Part shown: positions 1 through 10,566 of the stretch, piece by piece
How positions within the stretch are numbered: position 1 is the first letter of the stretch
How the letters are laid out: every line of letters starts with the position of its first letter
DNA from: Mycolicibacterium sp. CBMA 247
GTDB lineage: Bacteria; Actinomycetota; Actinomycetes; Mycobacteriales; Mycobacteriaceae
Assembly (NCBI RefSeq): GCF_009729095.1
Contig: NZ_VTGX01000002.1
Span: 1 to 64,000, forward strand
Direction: 5' to 3'
DNA: 64,000 bases
Notes under the pieces: model-generated
Told to the model about the DNA's origin: nothing
Database searches by the model: none
The model's input: only the letters and a program-made list of their open reading frames with translations
Program-made: the position numbers and the translations under genes

Positions 1-385
1 TGTTGACGATTGCGCTGCCCTCGGTGAGCAGCGGGGCGACGACGTCGGTCACCCGGGCCATACCGGCGATGTTCACCTGAAACATCAGCTCCAGCTTGAC
101 CTCATCAAGCTCGCCGAGGAACGAATCGCGCAGAATACCAGCGCAATTCACGAGTCCGGCCACGGTCTCGCCGTCGGCGACCACGGACGTCACGGCCTCG
201 GCGATGCTGTCGCGATCCGACACATCCATCGCCACCAGGTCAATTCGGTCGGCGCCGAAATCGCTGTTGTGCAATGCATTAGGAAGGTCTGCCGCGATCG
301 GCCGATAGCCACTCTTGACCAGTCGCCGACAGATTGCGCGGCCGATGACACCGGCTCCGCCGGTGACGATGACCTTGTCTCCCAT
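1..385 (-). CDS. Short-chain dehydrogenase/reductase, 3' part outside window
   Basis: The reverse-strand frame opens at ATG 385 behind an AGGAG ribosome site and runs off the left edge, so only about 128 N-terminal residues are visible. The protein begins MGDKVIVTGGAGVIGRAI, a glycine-rich Rossmann motif (TGGAGVIG) of classical SDR enzymes. An aspartate-containing VAMDVSD segment and the NCAGI motif (equivalent of NNAG) follow in SDR order, so NAD(P)-dependent oxidoreductase activity is well supported; the substrate is not. The catalytic Ser-Tyr-Lys lies beyond the edge. It is divergent from the GntR gene at 586, and a dyad at 440-460 lies between them, so GntR control is likely. It may belong with the permease, amidotransferase and acyl-CoA synthetase downstream in one catabolic regulon. 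Confidence 0.85.
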   Translation of the reverse strand, partial: MGDKVIVTGGAGVIGRAICRRLVKSGYRPIAADLPNALHNSDFGADRIDLVAMDVSDRDSIAEAVTSVVADGETVAGLVNCAGILRDSFLGELDEVKLELMFQVNIAGMARVTDVVAPLLTEGSAIVN

Positions 386-439
386 CTCATCTCCTTTCTA
401 AACGCGTTCGACGTTGCGCATTAGTCTGCGCCTTAAACA

Positions 440-460
440 GCTAAAGGTCAACTCTTTAGC
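440..460. promoter_or_regulatory. Putative GntR operator, copy A
   Basis: A perfect inverted repeat, GCTAAAG-N7-CTTTAGC, lies between the divergent SDR gene and the GntR gene. Two related 21-bp sites occur at 2949-2969 and 3049-3069. The shared architecture suggests the binding site of the FCD-type GntR protein encoded at 586. That it is bound is inference. Confidence 0.6.
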
Positions 461-585
461 CCTTATCTGTTCAGCCCGCCGAAGCCGGCAGCCCGTAACC
501 ATGTGGTCCATTGAGTAGTTCAAATACGGTTTTGCCGCATGCCGTCGGCTAAAGTCGAGGTAGGAGACAGAAAGGAGGTCTGAAG

Positions 586-1329
586 ATGACAAGCCCGGCA
601 GGCATAGAACTGACCCGCGTTCGGCAGATTCCTGCCCACGAACTGGTGGTTGAGCAGATCCGCCGAGCCTTGGAACTCGGCAGGTTCAGGCCGGGTGACA
701 AGCTTCCGACCGAACGTGAACTGACGGAGATGCTCGACGTCTCCCGCACCGTGCTACGTGCGGCAATGACAATTCTCGATCGGGAAGGCCTGGTGTCTGT
801 GCGCCGCGGACGCAATGGCGGTGTTACCGCCCTGGCGCCGCGCCGGGACGACGCTGCGGCCCGGCGGGCGCTGCGCGAGAATCGCGTCTCACTGGGTAAT
901 GCTTTCGACTACCGCGTCGTGGTCGAATCGGGGGCGGCCCGATTGGCCGCCCAGCGGCGCCGCGCCACCGATGTCACCCAGTTGCGCAAGATGTTGGCCG
1001 CAATGGACGCACATATCGCCCGGGCACAGGAGGGCGACGATTCACCGCATCTGGTCACCGAGTGGCAGTCGCTGGACTCGGCCTTTCACCTCAAGATTGC
1101 CGAATCCTGCCGCAACGAGTACTTCTTCGAAGCGGTCGCCCAAGCCCGTCGCGCGATGTGGCTGCCGGTCGGTGCGATCTTCCACCACATCGAACCGAAC
1201 GCCAACGACTACCACGATGTGATTGTCGACGCGATCGAGGACCGCGATGAGGACCGCGCCGCCGCCATGATGACCGAGCACATCAACTCGACGCGCCACA
1301 CCCTCGAATCGTGGTTGCGCCGGCGGTAG
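586..1329 (+). CDS. GntR family regulator, FadR/FCD subfamily
   Basis: This 247-residue protein has an N-terminal winged helix (about residues 15-85) with the GntR signature PGDKLPTERELTEMLDVSRT and the wing RRGRNGGV. A C-terminal all-helical FCD domain follows. The FCD metal/ligand residues are recognisable: the Asp and His of SLDSAFHLKIAES, a His in the NDYHDVI segment, and the His of MTEHIN. Such proteins usually repress catabolic genes and are released by a small carboxylate or amino-acid-like effector. ATG 586 follows a strong AGGAGG. It is convergent with the permease gene, which begins immediately after its stop with no intervening base. The three matching dyads around it suggest it controls the SDR, itself, the permease and the 3145-6658 operon. 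The effector is unknown. Confidence 0.9.
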   Translation: MTSPAGIELTRVRQIPAHELVVEQIRRALELGRFRPGDKLPTERELTEMLDVSRTVLRAAMTILDREGLVSVRRGRNGGVTALAPRRDDAAARRALRENRVSLGNAFDYRVVVESGAARLAAQRRRATDVTQLRKMLAAMDAHIARAQEGDDSPHLVTEWQSLDSAFHLKIAESCRNEYFFEAVAQARRAMWLPVGAIFHHIEPNANDYHDVIVDAIEDRDEDRAAAMMTEHINSTRHTLESWLRRR

Positions 1330-2913
1330 TCACCGCCGTCCGTCTCGCTCGGCCGCCAGCATGATCGGCTGATCGCTGACCTCGCCGGACTGATCATCAG
1401 CGCGGTCATCGTCCTGGTCGTCGAATACCGTCCTGCCGATGCGCTCGTACATCAGCGGCTTGGCGTTGCGCAGGTACCAGGCCACCCCCATGGAGCTGAG
1501 CAGGAGTGCCACCACAATCCATGGAATCGCCTTGAACAGTGGCGATTCGGCGGCGGCTCCCGCCGCGGTGGCCATATTGGTGGCCATCAGGTAGATCACG
1601 AAGATCATGCCGAGCCCACCGATGACCGGGCAGACCAGGGTGCGCCACCACGCCGCCGTCTCCGGGTGACGACGCTTGACGTGGAAATACGTGATGACCG
1701 CGATCGAGCACATGACCTGCACGACCAGCAGACACAGCGTGGCCAGGATCGCCACCAGGGTGAACAAGATCAGGTAAGGATCCGACTTCGTCGCGATGGC
1801 GATGACCAGCAACAACGCCGTGAACGCCGACTGCACCAGCGAGGCGATCCACGGTGAGCCGTGACGCGGATGCGCAGCCCCGAGCCGGTGCCACAGCAGA
1901 CGATCACGGCCGAAAGCGAACAAGTATCGACTGGCCGCATTGTGGATGGCCAGCGCACACGCGAAGGTGCCGCCGAGCACCAGGAGCTCGAAAAGCGTCA
2001 CCGCCCAACTGCCGACATACTCGCGCGCCGGTGTGTACAACAGCTCGAATGGGCTGCCGCCCGAAGCGAGTTCGATCGATCGTGCCGGGCCGCTGGCGCT
2101 GATCACTGCCCACGCGATGAACGTGTAGAACACGCCAATACCAATGACGGCGATCAGCGTGGCCCTCGGCACGACGCGCTTGGGATCGGTGGACTCCTCG
2201 CCGTAGATCGCGGCGGCCTCGAAACCCACCCATGACCAGAACGCCATCAGCAGCCCCAGCCCGACGGCACCGTCGATCGCCCCGTTCGCGTGCAGCGCCG
2301 CAGTGGGCAGCAGCGACCCCCATTCTGGTCCGCTGCCCCGCACCAGCCCGCATACGGCGGTGATGGTCAGGATGGCAACCTCGGCGATCAGTGCGACGCC
2401 AAGAACTTTGGCCGCCAACGACACATCCTTGTGGGACAGCAACGCGATGGCCACGACCGCGAAGAAGCCGAACCACCACCACGGGATATGCACCGATAGA
2501 AACCCGGAGGCCGCCTGCTGCGCGAATGCGGAGAACACGCCGATGACACCCGCCTCCATGATCATGTAGACGAACATCGACATCACCCCGGCAGCCAGGC
2601 CCGGGATGCGCGACCACCCTCGCGAGACGAACGTGTAGAACGCGCCCGCGGCCGTGATGTGGCGGGCCAGCGCCACGAAGCCGATGCTGAAGATGGTCAG
2701 TACCACGGTGGCGATGATGAAACCGGCCGGCGCCCCCGACCCGTTGCCGAAGCCCACCGCGACCGGAAGATTGGCTGTCATCGCGGAGATGGGCGCCGAA
2801 AAGGCCACCACCATGAACACCACCCCCACCACGCCGACGGCTCCACGTTTCAGTGTGCGGGGACTTCCGTGCTGCGAATCCGTTGCCTCCGAACGGTTCT
2901 TGCCTCTGTTCAC
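1330..2913 (-). CDS. APC family amino acid/amine permease
   Basis: This 527-residue inner-membrane protein has about twelve hydrophobic segments. The N-terminal half carries the APC-type stretch GVVGVVFMVVAFSAPISAM and the motif GFEAAAIYGEEST, typical of the amino acid-polyamine-organocation family. It probably imports an amino acid or amine by H+ or Na+ symport. The start is GTG 2913, with GAAAGGG upstream. Its C-terminal tail is charged and aspartate-rich. A dyad at 2949-2969, 36 bp upstream, matches the putative GntR site. The neighbouring glutamine amidotransferase (PuuD-like) hints at an amine or gamma-glutamylated amine, but the substrate cannot be read from sequence. Confidence 0.87.
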   Translation of the reverse strand: MNRGKNRSEATDSQHGSPRTLKRGAVGVVGVVFMVVAFSAPISAMTANLPVAVGFGNGSGAPAGFIIATVVLTIFSIGFVALARHITAAGAFYTFVSRGWSRIPGLAAGVMSMFVYMIMEAGVIGVFSAFAQQAASGFLSVHIPWWWFGFFAVVAIALLSHKDVSLAAKVLGVALIAEVAILTITAVCGLVRGSGPEWGSLLPTAALHANGAIDGAVGLGLLMAFWSWVGFEAAAIYGEESTDPKRVVPRATLIAVIGIGVFYTFIAWAVISASGPARSIELASGGSPFELLYTPAREYVGSWAVTLFELLVLGGTFACALAIHNAASRYLFAFGRDRLLWHRLGAAHPRHGSPWIASLVQSAFTALLLVIAIATKSDPYLILFTLVAILATLCLLVVQVMCSIAVITYFHVKRRHPETAAWWRTLVCPVIGGLGMIFVIYLMATNMATAAGAAAESPLFKAIPWIVVALLLSSMGVAWYLRNAKPLMYERIGRTVFDDQDDDRADDQSGEVSDQPIMLAAERDGRR

Positions 2914-2948
2914 ATCGACCCTTTCTCCGCCTTCGCTACTGCATTTGG

Positions 2949-2969
2949 GTTAAAGAGATGCTCATTAGA
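2949..2969. promoter_or_regulatory. Putative GntR operator, copy B
   Basis: GTTAAAG-N7-CATTAGA is an imperfect copy of the dyad at 440-460 with the same 7-7-7 layout. It lies directly upstream of the permease GTG at 2913, within the 231-bp divergent promoter region shared with the amidotransferase operon. Confidence 0.45.
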
Positions 2970-3048
2970 CCATAAGCGTGACGTGTTGCACACGGCTGCG
3001 GCAAAGCGATGCGCGGCACATACCCCGGCGCAGGCCGATCCTTAAAGC

Positions 3049-3069
3049 GCTATTGACTAGACCTTTAGC
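3049..3069. promoter_or_regulatory. Putative GntR operator, copy C
   Basis: GCTATTG-N7-CTTTAGC; read on the opposite strand it shares 14 consecutive bases (AACAGCTAAAGGTC) with the site at 440-460. It lies 76 bp before the GTG at 3145 and would control the amidotransferase, acyl-CoA synthetase and oxidoreductase operon. Confidence 0.55.
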
Positions 3070-3144
3070 TGTTATCTATCGTCACATCGTGGTCGCGCCC
3101 TGCGTCCGCGACGAACGCCCGGCCATTGCCAGGAAGGAACCGGT

Positions 3145-3891
3145 GTGATCGATCCTCGCCAGCCCGCTGTAGCCGTAACGATGGATTTTCAGGTGCTACA
3201 GCACTATCACCATTGGCGGGCAATGCTGGGCGGCATCGTGGCCGCCGGCGCCGCGCCGTTGACCATCGACTGCCGGCATCCCCGGCCCGATCTTGAGCAT
3301 CTCATCGGAATGGTCGACGGGTTGGTCTTACTCGGCGGCCCCGACGTCAATCCTGAACTCTACGGCGGCGCCAGCTCAGACCCGCTGATCAAGCCCGGCC
3401 CGCGTGCTTTGGATGACAATGAGGTCACTGCTCTCGAGATCGCACTGCGCCGGGGTATCCCGGTGCTGGCGGTATGCCGCGGAGCGCAGCTGACCAACGT
3501 CGCTCTCGGCGGCACACTGTTCGCTGACCTGGCCCGCGACCGGCCAGGTTCAGTGATACACCGCACCACCGCGGCCGACCTCGACGGCGCCGCGCACACC
3601 GTGGACATCCGGCCCGATACGTTATTGGCCTCTTGGATCGGCACTGCGGGTCGCGTCCCGGTCAACAGCTACCACCATCAGGGTTTCGACACCCTCGCCC
3701 CGAGTGTTCGCCCGTCCGCCACGGCCGAGGACGGACTTGTCGAGGCGTTCGAGATCGCTGCCGCCAGGTTGGTCGCGGTCCAGTGGCATCCGGAGATCCT
3801 CTGGCCCACCGACGAACGCTCCGCGAGACTGATGCGCGGGTTCGTCGGCAGCTGCACAGACCGATCCCCCGCAGCGGGCGCACGGTGTTGA
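3145..3891 (+). CDS. Class I glutamine amidotransferase (PuuD-like gamma-glutamyl hydrolase)
   Basis: The 248-residue protein shows the peptidase C26 fold. DGLVLLGGPDVNP forms the oxyanion-side motif, the nucleophile Cys111 sits in AVCRGAQLTN, and His215/Glu217 sit in VQWHPEI, completing the triad. Members such as PuuD hydrolyse gamma-glutamyl-GABA in putrescine breakdown; others act on related gamma-glutamyl amides. GTG 3145 is preceded by AGGAAGG. An acyl-CoA synthetase gene follows after 26 bp, so they are probably co-transcribed. Beside an APC permease and an SDR, a role in catabolism of a gamma-glutamylated amine or amino acid is plausible. No gamma-glutamyl-polyamine synthetase lies in the window, so the pathway remains an inference. 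Confidence 0.85.
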   Translation: MIDPRQPAVAVTMDFQVLQHYHHWRAMLGGIVAAGAAPLTIDCRHPRPDLEHLIGMVDGLVLLGGPDVNPELYGGASSDPLIKPGPRALDDNEVTALEIALRRGIPVLAVCRGAQLTNVALGGTLFADLARDRPGSVIHRTTAADLDGAAHTVDIRPDTLLASWIGTAGRVPVNSYHHQGFDTLAPSVRPSATAEDGLVEAFEIAAARLVAVQWHPEILWPTDERSARLMRGFVGSCTDRSPAAGARC

Positions 3892-3917
3892 GCCCGGGCA
3901 GAAAGGAACAGAACAAG

Positions 3918-5540
3918 ATGACCGGTCTCGACAGCGCGCTGAGCCCATTGCGTTTCCTCGATCGCTCCGCTGCAGTGTTCCCAGGCAAAGTGGCGGTGAT
4001 CGACGGCAATCGACGCCTCAGCTACGCCGACCTCGCAGCACACGCGACCCGCTTGGCGCACGCGGTGCGGGCTTCGGGTGTGCGGCCCGGCGAACGCGTC
4101 GCCTACCTGGCTGCCAACTCCGCCGAGATGCTCGCCGCCCACTTCGCAATCCCGTTGGCCGGCAACGTTCTCGTCGCGATCAACACCCGGCTGGCAGCGC
4201 CGGAGATCCAGTACATCTGCGACCACTCCGAAGCCAAGATGCTGATCGCCGACGGCGCCCACCTGCAACGAATCCAGTTGGACCCCGACGACTTCCGTAC
4301 CGTCAACGAGATCGTCGAAATGCCCGACGCCGATGGCGCCGACCCCCACAGCTGGGCGGCCACGCCGTACTCGGTGCTGCTGGATCGAGGTAGCGACGAG
4401 CAACTTCCGTGGCAGGTGGCCGACGAAACCACCACCATCACCATCAACTACACATCCGGCACGACCGGACGACCCAAAGGCGTGATGTACACCCACCGCG
4501 GTGCCTACCTCAACGCACTGAACCAAGTCGTGCACAACGGTTTCAGTGCCGACACCCGATATCTGTGGACGCTGCCGATGTTCCACTGCAACGGCTGGTG
4601 TCACCCCTGGGCAGTCACCGCGTCCGGCGGAACACACGTGAGCCTGAGGGCGGTGCGCGCCGACGCGATGTGGCAGGCGATCGACGGGCACGGCGTCACT
4701 CACCTCAGCGGTGCGCCGATCGTACTGAGCACCTTGACCAGTGCAACCGAAGCCCATCAGCTACGCCACGGCCTCACCATCACCACGGCCGGGGCGCCGC
4801 CCAGCCCGGCCACCATCGAGGCGGTGCGCTCCCTTGGCGCGACGGTGAAGCACGTCTACGGACTCACCGAAACCTATGGCCCCTACTCGATCTGCGAAAT
4901 GCAATCCGACTGGCACGCTTTGGGCTCCGAGGCACTGTCCGTCCGGCTGGCCCGCCAGGGCGTCGGCATGCTGTGTTCGGAGGATATGCGGGTGGTTCGC
5001 ACGACGTCCGCGCCCGGAGAACCACTCGTCGACGTGCGCCCCAACGGAACCGAGATGGGCGAGATCGTCATGCGCGGCAACATCGTCATGAAGGGCTACT
5101 ACCGGGAACCCGAACTCACCGAGAAAGCCTTCGCCGGAGGCTGGTTCCACTCCGGTGACCTCGGCGTCCGCCACCCCGACGGCTACGTCCAGCTTTTCGA
5201 CCGCGCCAAGGACGTCATCATCTCCGGCGGCGAGAACATCTCCTCGGTCGAGGTCGAGCAGGCATTGATGTCGCATCCCGCTGTGCTCGACGTCGCCGTC
5301 GTCGGCGTCCCGGACCCGACCTGGGGCGAACGCCCCAAGGCCTTCGTCGTCACCACCCCGCACGCCGAGGTCAAACCCACCGAACTGATCGAACACGTCA
5401 AGACCCGGTTGGCCGGCTACAAGGCACCCCGCGATATCGAGATCGTCGCGGAACTACCGAAAACCTCAACGGGCAAGACACTCAAGACCACACTGCGCAC
5501 CAACGAATGGGGCGACGCCGCCGCCAAGATCCGCGGCTAG
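3918..5540 (+). CDS. Acyl-CoA synthetase (AMP-forming, FadD type)
   Basis: The 540-residue ANL-superfamily enzyme has the P-loop YTSGTTGRPKGVMYTHRG, the adenylate motif VYGLTETYGP, the hinge region GDLGVRHPDGY with RAKDVIISGGENISS, and the C-terminal catalytic lysine motif KTSTGKTLK. All core motifs are intact, so it should activate a carboxylic acid to an acyl-CoA via an acyl-adenylate. ATG 3918 is chosen because GAAAGGA lies just upstream and the N-terminus (LSPLRFLDRSAAVFPGK) matches medium-chain FadD proteins; longer in-frame sequence upstream overlaps the amidotransferase. It sits in an operon with the genes at 3145 and 5573. Acid chain length is unknown. Confidence 0.9.
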   Translation: MTGLDSALSPLRFLDRSAAVFPGKVAVIDGNRRLSYADLAAHATRLAHAVRASGVRPGERVAYLAANSAEMLAAHFAIPLAGNVLVAINTRLAAPEIQYICDHSEAKMLIADGAHLQRIQLDPDDFRTVNEIVEMPDADGADPHSWAATPYSVLLDRGSDEQLPWQVADETTTITINYTSGTTGRPKGVMYTHRGAYLNALNQVVHNGFSADTRYLWTLPMFHCNGWCHPWAVTASGGTHVSLRAVRADAMWQAIDGHGVTHLSGAPIVLSTLTSATEAHQLRHGLTITTAGAPPSPATIEAVRSLGATVKHVYGLTETYGPYSICEMQSDWHALGSEALSVRLARQGVGMLCSEDMRVVRTTSAPGEPLVDVRPNGTEMGEIVMRGNIVMKGYYREPELTEKAFAGGWFHSGDLGVRHPDGYVQLFDRAKDVIISGGENISSVEVEQALMSHPAVLDVAVVGVPDPTWGERPKAFVVTTPHAEVKPTELIEHVKTRLAGYKAPRDIEIVAELPKTSTGKTLKTTLRTNEWGDAAAKIRG

Positions 5541-5572
5541 CCCAAACACCACTCCCACAAAAGGACTCCACC

Positions 5573-6658
5573 ATGACTCGCCCGCAGAACCGCCGCATGT
5601 TGCTGACCACCCGCCCGGTCTGGACCCTGAAGCAATCCGATTTCACTGTCGACACCGCGCCGGTGCCCTTGCCCGGCCCCGGCCAAGTCGTCGTCAAGGT
5701 GCTCTGGTTGGCGTTCGATCCCGCCCAGCGCGGATGGATGAACGACGGGCCGTCCTACGCTCCCCCGGTCGCGCTTGGCGACGTCATGCGCGCACACGCT
5801 GTAGGCGAAGTCGTCGACAGCTCTGTCGCTGAGTTCCCGGTCGGCACCCTGGTGCACGGCAACTTCGGCTGGCAGGACTACGCGGTGTGCATCCCCGCAG
5901 CCGACACCATCGGGACCCTCGAGCACGTGAGCGGTAACGCCGGCGCACTGCCCAAGGCGCACAAGGTCCCAGAGGACATCGCCCCGACGGCAGCGCTCGG
6001 CGTTCTAGGCACCACAGGCCTCACCGCCTACTTCGGCACGATCGAGATCGGCCAGGTCCGACCCGGAGATGTCGTGCTTGTATCCGGCGCCGCCGGTGCG
6101 ACCGGATCAGTGGCCGGCCAGATCGCGCGCCTGGCCGGCGCCCGCACGATCGGACTCGCCGGCGGGCCGGACAAGGCCCGCTGGCTCACCGAAACCGCCA
6201 GGTTCGACACCGCGATCGACTACAAGAGCGAGGACGTCGCCGGCCGCATCGCCGAGCTGGCACCACACGGCGTGAACCTGTTCTACGACAACGTTGCCGG
6301 CAAGATCCTGGAGGCCGGAATCCGCAACATCGCCCAGCGGGGCCGGGTTGTGCTGTGCGGCGGCATCTCCAGCGGCTACTCCGACGAAGCTACCGCCTAT
6401 GGCCCGACCAACCTGTCAACCATCACGGTGCGCAGCGCCAGCATGGCGGGGTTCATCGTCACCGACTTCCTGGACCGCTTCGACGAAGCCGCCGACCGGC
6501 TCACCGGATGGATCCGCACCCGCGACATCGTCTGGGCCGAGGACATCCAAAAGGGCACGGTCGAGGACGCCGTCGACACCCTCAACCGCCTATTCGACGG
6601 TAAGAACTTCGGCAAGCAGATCCTGCAGATCGCCGAGCCCACCGGAGGGAACTTCTAA
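5573..6658 (+). CDS. NADP-dependent MDR oxidoreductase (zinc-free, alkenal/one reductase-like)
   Basis: This 361-residue medium-chain dehydrogenase/reductase resembles leukotriene B4 12-hydroxydehydrogenase/prostaglandin reductase and CurA-type enzymes. It has the N-terminal WLAFDPAQRGWM motif and the nucleotide-binding VLVSGAAGATGSVAGQIA. Zinc-ligand cysteines of alcohol dehydrogenases are absent. These enzymes reduce the C=C bond of enones or 2-alkenals with NADPH. ATG 5573 follows AAAGGA and lies 32 bp after the acyl-CoA synthetase stop, making it the third gene of the operon. The substrate is not predictable. Confidence 0.88.
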   Translation: MTRPQNRRMLLTTRPVWTLKQSDFTVDTAPVPLPGPGQVVVKVLWLAFDPAQRGWMNDGPSYAPPVALGDVMRAHAVGEVVDSSVAEFPVGTLVHGNFGWQDYAVCIPAADTIGTLEHVSGNAGALPKAHKVPEDIAPTAALGVLGTTGLTAYFGTIEIGQVRPGDVVLVSGAAGATGSVAGQIARLAGARTIGLAGGPDKARWLTETARFDTAIDYKSEDVAGRIAELAPHGVNLFYDNVAGKILEAGIRNIAQRGRVVLCGGISSGYSDEATAYGPTNLSTITVRSASMAGFIVTDFLDRFDEAADRLTGWIRTRDIVWAEDIQKGTVEDAVDTLNRLFDGKNFGKQILQIAEPTGGNF

Positions 6659-7176
6659 CAGTGGTGCGTGGGTCCGCGGACATACTCGCCATCCTCGGAG
6701 CTCCAGTGCGCAGCGTGGAACCCGTTGCGCGCATTGAGTCGCCCACGCGGCGACAACTGAGGCTGCCAGACCGCCCCCGCATGCCGGGCATCGTCCACAC
6801 GCCCGCCTCAGCGCCCTTCACAGACCATAGCGCCGTGTCACAGACAGCCAACACCTGATCGACATCGGTTGCCGCCGCCCAAGGAAACCCGTTATCCAGC
6901 AGCCGTTCCCAGTCAGCCTTCGCGCCCCAGCCCGACGCAATCCTCAACCGGTACGCATCAGTGCCACGGGTGGTGATCAAACAGACCCCGGCCAGTGCCG
7001 CGATGGTCTGTGCGGTCTGTTAGGCGCAATGAGCTTTGACAAGCCGGGGAAGGCCGCCAACGGAGTCAACGATGTGGGTGTGGGGTGAGGATTCGAGTTT
7101 CGCGCGATTGTGGGCTCCAGTCAGTACCCCGGCACTCGTGACCCGGATTATCAGACTCAATTCCTAATAGGCAACT
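6659..7176. other. 518-bp region without a convincing gene; possible decayed frame
   Basis: No intact gene with a ribosome site is seen. On the minus strand a protein-like frame (about 6830-7100, containing ITTRGTDAYRLRIASGW and LLDNGFPWAAATD) is interrupted by an in-frame TAA near 7020, with a further coding-like stretch upstream of the stop (HTHIVDSVGGLPRLVKAHCA). It looks like the remnant of a lost gene of unidentified family. No inverted-repeat ends or target duplication that would mark an insertion sequence were found. Confidence 0.3.
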
Positions 7177-7923
7177 TCAGCGCTCCTCCAACTGTATTCG
7201 GTTGGTACGGAGGATCTCTGTGGCCCGTTGCAGGACATCCAATTGTGCCGGGTTGTACAGGTCGGCCATCGCGGCGTCGATCGCCCGGTCCGCGAAACGG
7301 GCCCCGCGCGGGGCGTCGGTCCGGGCGTCGAGCAATCCGGGATGGGCCTGCGTTATCGCCCAGATGTAGGGGGCGAGGCGTTCGGCAAGATCCAGGCGCG
7401 TCGTGTCGTCAGCGTCAGCGGGCAGGTTGTCGAATTCGGTGGCCGCGGGATCGTCGGGTGTCTCCTTCATCATGTCTGCGTAGACCCGCAGACCGCGCGG
7501 GCCCAGAACGCGGCTCAGCACGACGACCAATGAGCGGTCGGCATCGGTCATCTTGGCGACCGCGGCCAGCGGAGCGAAATCGGGCGGCAGGTCGGTCGGC
7601 GCCGACTGCGCCAGCAGCCGGCCGAGTTCGTCGCGGGCACGCTGCAGCCGCTCGATGGTGGCGGCGAGTTCGGCGTCGAGATCATGTAAGGCCTGCTCGG
7701 GGTGATCGTCGGAATCGCCCATCGCGGCGACCTGGGGAAGCGAGAACCCGAGATCGGTGAGCCGTTTGATGCGCACCAGCCGGACGAGGTGCGCGACGCC
7801 ATACTGCTTGTAGCCGTTGGCCCGGCGCTCGGGCTCGGCAAGCAGACCGACGTCGTGGTAGTGCCGCACCGCCCGCAGACTGGTGCCCGATAGGTCGGCG
7901 ATTTCACGGGTGCTCCAGGCCAT
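7177..7923 (-). CDS. MerR family transcriptional regulator
   Basis: The 248-residue protein starts with the MerR winged-helix signature: MAWSTREIADLSGTSLRAVRHYHDVGLL, then the wing YKQYGVAHLVRLVRIKRLTDLGFSL. A helical dimerisation region (about residues 75-110) and a longer C-terminal effector region of unknown ligand follow. There is no metal-binding cysteine cluster, so a metal sensor is unlikely; the size suits a TipA/BmrR-like regulator. ATG 7923 is preferred because it places the HTH at the usual N-terminal position; an upstream TTG at 7941 is in frame. It is divergent from the S9 peptidase gene with a 19-bp dyad between them, suggesting control of both. Confidence 0.87.
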   Translation of the reverse strand: MAWSTREIADLSGTSLRAVRHYHDVGLLAEPERRANGYKQYGVAHLVRLVRIKRLTDLGFSLPQVAAMGDSDDHPEQALHDLDAELAATIERLQRARDELGRLLAQSAPTDLPPDFAPLAAVAKMTDADRSLVVVLSRVLGPRGLRVYADMMKETPDDPAATEFDNLPADADDTTRLDLAERLAPYIWAITQAHPGLLDARTDAPRGARFADRAIDAAMADLYNPAQLDVLQRATEILRTNRIQLEER

Positions 7924-7936
7924 GGCCCCATTCTTC

Positions 7937-7955
7937 GTCAAGACGGCGGCTTGAC
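7937..7955. promoter_or_regulatory. 19-bp dyad in merR/peptidase divergent promoter
   Basis: GTCAAG-N7-CTTGAC is a perfect inverted repeat between the MerR start (7923) and the peptidase start (7988). MerR proteins typically bind dyads of about this size. Binding is inferred from position and symmetry only. Confidence 0.5.
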
Positions 7956-7987
7956 TATGCCGTTACGTCCGGGTGTGCGATGGAGTC

Positions 7988-9879
<1,892 letters not shown>

Positions 9880-9883
<4 letters not shown>

Positions 9884-10566
9884 CCGACGAACTGACGAAG
9901 GAACAAATACCGACGTTGCTCGAACGCATAGGCGGGGTGTCCGGGCTGGTGTACGCCAGCCTGCCCACGTTTGCCTACGTCATCGTGAACGCGATCGCAG
10001 GCCTGGACACGGCGGTCGTGATATCCGTCGGCGTGAGCGTCGGTCTGATCGTGCTCCGGCTGCTGCGCAAGCAGCCCATTCAGCCGGCGGTATCGGGACT
10101 GCTCGGGGTCGTCGTCGCCGCGCTGATCGCTTACTGCACCGGGTCAGCCGAGGATTACTTCCTGCCAGGAATCTGGCTCAGCCTGGCGATGGCGGCCGTG
10201 TTCTCCGTGTCACTCTTGGTGCGGCGCCCCTTGGTCGGAGTTATGTGGAACCTGCTGCGTAGTGCCGGGCCCGATCCGTCATGGCGCGCCGACACCGTCG
10301 CGCTACGCGCGTTCGATGTCGCCACGCTGGCATTCGTGGCGTTGTTCTCCGCGCGATTCATTGTGCAGCAATGGCTTTACGACGGTGGCTTCACCGGCTG
10401 GCTGGCGTTTGCCCGAATCGCCATGGGCTATCCATTGCTCGGCGCGGTATCCGCGGTGGTGTACTGGGCGGTCCGCCGTGCAAACCGGCGGATCGGCCCA
10501 GATATCGACCGGCACAGCACCGGGACCGGTGCGAGCGACTCGCCCGAGCCCGCCGTTTGCCCCTGA
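9880..10566 (+). CDS. DUF3159 integral membrane protein
   Basis: The 228-residue protein matches the actinobacterial DUF3159 pattern: an N-terminal LLERIGGVSGLVYASLPTFA, then about five to six transmembrane helices, a central PLVGVMWNLLR loop and an aromatic FVALFSARFIVQQWLY segment. Function is not known. GTG 9880 overlaps the peptidase stop by four bases (GTGA), indicating translational coupling. The C-terminal tail is short and hydrophilic. Confidence 0.85.

Noticed and set aside
3633..3917. 95-residue N-terminal extension of the acyl-CoA synthetase
   Set aside because: It lies within the amidotransferase gene in another frame. ATG 3918 has a ribosome site and the family N-terminus.
3678..4757. 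359-codon minus-strand open frame opposite the acyl-CoA synthetase
   Set aside because: Antisense shadow with Val/Gly/Asp-rich composition; the plus-strand protein carries all ANL motifs.
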